64,000 bases of DNA. Source: Gymnorhina tibicen (lineage: Eukaryota > Chordata > Aves > Passeriformes > Artamidae). The notes beneath the pieces were generated by a model. It saw nothing but the letters and a program-made list of their open reading frames with translations, had not been told where the DNA came from and did not search any database. The position numbers were made by a program, and so were the translations under genes. Within the stretch, counting starts at the first letter, position 1. Each line of letters opens with the position of its first letter. Where the stretch lies: contig VXAZ01004046.1 in the NCBI GenBank assembly GCA_013399875.1, positions 364,119 through 428,118 on the forward strand, given 5' to 3'. Of this stretch, positions 61,002-64,000 are shown piece by piece.

Positions 61002-61449
61002 CTGATGAACACTGATGAACGTAGCATAGGGAAGAATGGAAAAGGTCAAAGGTCACTGTGCCAACCAGACTGCAGTCCAAGAACAATCTGGGCATCAGGC
61101 TGCAAAGGTGGGAATGACACCAGGTTGGAAGGGATGTGACATCTGCATATGAGTACATGCCAATACATGTTTGAGTTGGTTTTCTTTGGATGTAAATTGG
61201 TGTGACTGTGCTTTTGATGTATCTGCACATTTTAAAAACTATTTTTAGGGGAAACGTTGGTTTTCTGGTGTGCTGGGTTTTTTTACCTCTCGCCATAAAG
61301 TACTAGACCAGCAGTATTTAAATAGGTCTTTATTTGAAACTATAGGTTGGACTTGCTCACTTCTCAGAGTGACAGATGCACTGTCAAGGTTTTCTCTTCG
61401 ACATTTAACTGAAGCAAGATGTTTCCAAGCAGCGATGGGTTATCACAGA

Positions 61450-62198
61450 TCAGTGGGGTACAGTGTGGAACATGCAGGCTCTTCTGGCAGAGACAGAACG
61501 AGAGCGCTTAGGTTGTATTTCCACAACCAAAATCATCTGGGTCCATCCACTACTATTACCAGACAGAAAATGGTGATACATCAGATAATGGAAGGAGGAA
61601 GGGAAGAGGAGCTGGGATATGAAGGCACCAAGTCTGGGATATAGAAGAGTGGTATGGAATGTCTCTACAGGATACAAAGTAATTGCTGAGGCCACCCTTA
61701 TTGGTAAGAGACTGAGCTGCTTTCTCAGCCTCTTCCAAGGACTGAATCTCTGACTGGAATGGCATTATCATGGAATAAGGATTTCCAAGAGGAACTCCAC
61801 AGTCTAATTGCATCTGTGCCACTATAATGATTCAAGTAGCCAAACTTTCTTGGGTAAATATGGGTGCAGCTTTCCCTTTGGTTCTCTTTTGGGAATGGCA
61901 TAAAGAAAAGAAATATATTGGAACGGAGTCATCACTGATGCACAAGACTGAAAATTACTATTTTCTTAAAGAAAAGAGATTTTTTTTTTTTTTAATGGTC
62001 CATCAGCCATAGTGATGCTGCTCAGTGCCAGCTCTAAGGATGGTAACTAATGTAACCAAATCATACATGCTTCCGCAACAACACAATTCCTGTTTGTAGT
62101 TAGGGATACAATTAGCATCACTAGTTAAGGACAACTCTAGTTGTTTTAGAAGTTTTACCGGGGCAGTAGCAATGGTCTTATTTTTATTTCCTTGTAAC
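61450..62198 (-). other. Possible decayed retroviral internal sequence, unrecognised
   Basis: Minus-strand open frames (81, 88 and 78 codons) lie directly on the internal side of the minus-strand LTR at 62,199. Their position suggests remnants of the element's interior, but I recognise no gag or pol motif and no second LTR. Unrelated intergenic sequence is equally possible. Confidence 0.25.
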
Positions 62199-62739
62199 TG
62201 CGTCTGGTGGTTTAAGCCCAGCTGGCAACTAAGCACCATGAAGCTGCTCCCTCCCGTTCTGCCCCAGTGGAATGGGGCAGAGAATCAAAAGTAAAACTCG
62301 TAGATTAAGAACAATTTAATAATTGAAAACAAAGTAAAATTTAGTAATAGAATAAATAATAAGAATGATAAAAAGGTAAAGAAAAACAAACAAGTCATGC
62401 ATAATACAATTGCTCATGCCACACTGACCAATGCCAGATCCCCTTCCTGAATCCAGATCGGCCTCACTTCCAGGTAGCTCCCCTCAGTTATACTGGGCAT
62501 AATGTTCTACGGTATGGAATATCCCTCTGGTCAGTTCGGGTCAGCTGTCCTGGCTGTGCACCCTCCCAAGATTTCTTTTCCTCATCAGTGGCAGAGGATG
62601 AGACACGACAAAAAAGTCCTTGACTTTGGATAAACACGACTTAGCAAAACTCAGAACATCAGTTTTTTATTCTGAATTCAAAACTCAGCACTGTCCCAGC
62701 TATTGAGAAATTAACTCCATCCCAGCCAAAACGAGGACA
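62199..62739 (-). mobile_element. ERVL-like LTR, minus, diverged
   Basis: Read on the minus strand it begins TGTCCTCGTTTTGGCTGGGA and continues AGCTGGGACAGTGCTGAGTT and TTTGCTAAGTCGTGTTTATC, related to but clearly diverged from the two plus-strand copies. It ends near CTTAAACCACCAGACGCA. No target duplication is visible, so the borders are uncertain by a few bases. Confidence 0.75.
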
Positions 62740-62989
62740 CTGATTTCAGAAATGAAATACAGATTTTTATCGCTATGCAGTAGGTGATTCGGATTAATCA
62801 TCCATTTAAGGATTTGCTGTACGTATACTAGTTAATGGGTTTTGGGAGGCAGCGGTGCTGAACAGCTGATGGCCACACCGTGTTTACACTACAAAGTATC
62901 TTCGCAATTAACTTTCAGGCCTATTTCGTCCAGAGCTCCTCTGATGCAACTCTTAGTGCATGACAAAAAGAAAGCGGTAGAACGCACGC

Positions 62990-64000
62990 AGCCTCACCAA
63001 ATGCCCCCATGTGTTAAGCCTGACGGCGCCCCGGTTCCAGCGCCGCCAGCCCCTCACCGCTCTCGTCAGCTGCGGGGGCTGCCAGGCCGGTACAAGCTGC
63101 CTGGCTGCCCTGGGCGGCCTCCGCGACACCCACACCCCCACAGCACCGGCTCCCCGCCTGCCGCGGGCCCGGGGGCGGCAGCGAGAGGATGCCGGGGCTC
63201 CGAGCGGGGCCAGGCCCACCCCGCGCCCCCCGCGGCGCCTCAAGGGCGAGCAGCCGTCACTTCCGGGACGCACCCGCCTCCCCGCGCCTGCATCGCGAGA
63301 CCCCGCCCCGCCTCGCGCGAGACTCGCTGGCTCACCCGGCCGCCTGGCCGAGTCCCTTCGGCAATTTCCGTCACCTGCAGACCCTACCAATCGGCCGCGG
63401 GAGCGCATCGATGAGCAAGGGCCCCCCGCGGGGTCCCTGCGGGGCCAAGCCCCGCGGTGCGGGCATGGGGTCCGTGCTGCGGCTACGGCGGCGCGGGCGG
63501 GGCAGTGGGGCCCAGGCACAGGGCCAGGGCGGCGGGGAGGCATGCGGGGTTCGATTGATCAGGCCTGGGCATGGCGCCTCTCCTCCCCCCCGCCATGGCT
63601 CCCCGTGTCCCTGCTCCTCTCCTCTCAGTGAGCGAAAGTGGCCGCCGCCGCCGTCCCAGCGCCCGCAGCAGCCGCCTCCTCCTCAGCACCAGCGCGGGCG
63701 CCATCTTGGCGAGGCAGGAGCCGGGAGCGCCCCGCGGCAGGAGACAGGCAACGCCAGCCCCGGCAACGCGGGGCGAGAGGCCGGGTGGAGCAAGCGGGGG
63801 AGCGAGCCCGGGAGACCCCCCCAGCCCCCCGCCGCCGCCGCGTCGCCGCCGGGCCCGCTACCCAGGTGAGCCACCGCGGCCACTGCGCAAGGGCACGCCG
63901 GGCCGGGGCTACTGGAGGCGGCAGTGGGGGCGCCGGCCGGGCAGGCCGCGGCTTCACCCCCCGCGCCGACCGGCGGCCGCAGCAGCCGGGCCTCTTCTTA
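62990..64000 (+). promoter_or_regulatory. INO80: CpG island, probable INO80 promoter and non-coding first exon
   Basis: Very GC-rich sequence to the window edge. It holds an ETS motif (ACTTCCGG 63,259-63,266), a CCAAT box near 63,385, CTCGCGCGAGA near 63,313 and a YY1 site (GCCATCTTGGC 63,700-63,710) in the orientation seen just downstream of starts. CAG/GTGAGC at 63,865/63,866 is a good plus-strand donor, giving a first exon of roughly 63,650-63,865. INO80, the chromatin-remodelling ATPase, follows EXD1 in this direction in mammals (recalled synteny). No coding sequence of it is in the window, so the name rests on synteny alone. Confidence 0.5.

Noticed and set aside
62842..63957. Overlapping frames of 190-226 codons at the right edge
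   Set aside because: GC-rich composition artefacts in a CpG island; a CAG/GTGAGC donor and promoter motifs suggest non-coding exon 1.

Overview
This is a piece of a vertebrate nuclear genome, almost certainly from a bird and probably a passerine or close relative. Its genes are split by GT-AG introns and start in GC-rich islands. The recognisable repeats are CR1 LINE fragments and solo LTRs of an ERVL-like family starting TGTCCTGG or TGTCCTCG that I associate with passerine genomes (from memory). The gene order NUSAP1 - OIP5 - OIP5-AS1 - CHP1 - EXD1 - (INO80) matches human 15q15.1, here in flipped orientation.

Left part (1-7,000): the first coding exon of NUSAP1 (minus) and the complete five-exon OIP5/MIS18B gene (plus, 247 codons) diverge from a 398-bp GC-rich promoter carrying five CCAAT boxes, E2F-like sites and CHR-like elements. 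Both genes act in mitosis and at centromeres. OIP5 ends in a roughly 1.8-kb 3'UTR.

Middle left (7,000-23,200): there is no protein gene. On the minus strand lies the probable Cyrano (OIP5-AS1) long non-coding RNA. It is identified by a near-perfect miR-7 pairing site at 13,434-13,458, by its position tail-to-tail with OIP5, and by a CpG island at 22,255-23,150 with a YY1 motif and a strong splice donor in the right orientation.

Middle right (24,560-44,760): CHP1 on the minus strand is complete, with seven coding exons whose phases all join to give a 195-residue EF-hand protein, the same length as the human one. Its introns hold CR1 fragments and a solo LTR. Its CpG-island promoter ends in a CR1 insertion about 160 bp upstream of the start codon.

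Right part (45,400-60,310): exon remnants on the plus strand, in the right order, match EXD1 (a piRNA-pathway partner of TDRD12). They carry an in-frame stop, frameshifts, an 11-bp duplication, a lost splice donor and a shortened C-terminus. I read this as a unitary EXD1 pseudogene, invaded by a solo LTR (with a perfect 5-bp target duplication) only 32 bp before one exon and by CR1 elements. It is the most notable observation in the window.

Right edge (62,900-64,000): a CpG island with ETS, CCAAT and YY1 motifs and a CAG/GTGAGC donor at 63,865 is probably the non-coding first exon of INO80 (by synteny). No RNA polymerase III genes, CRISPR arrays or bacterial features were seen. Comparisons with human proteins are from memory, not from a search.
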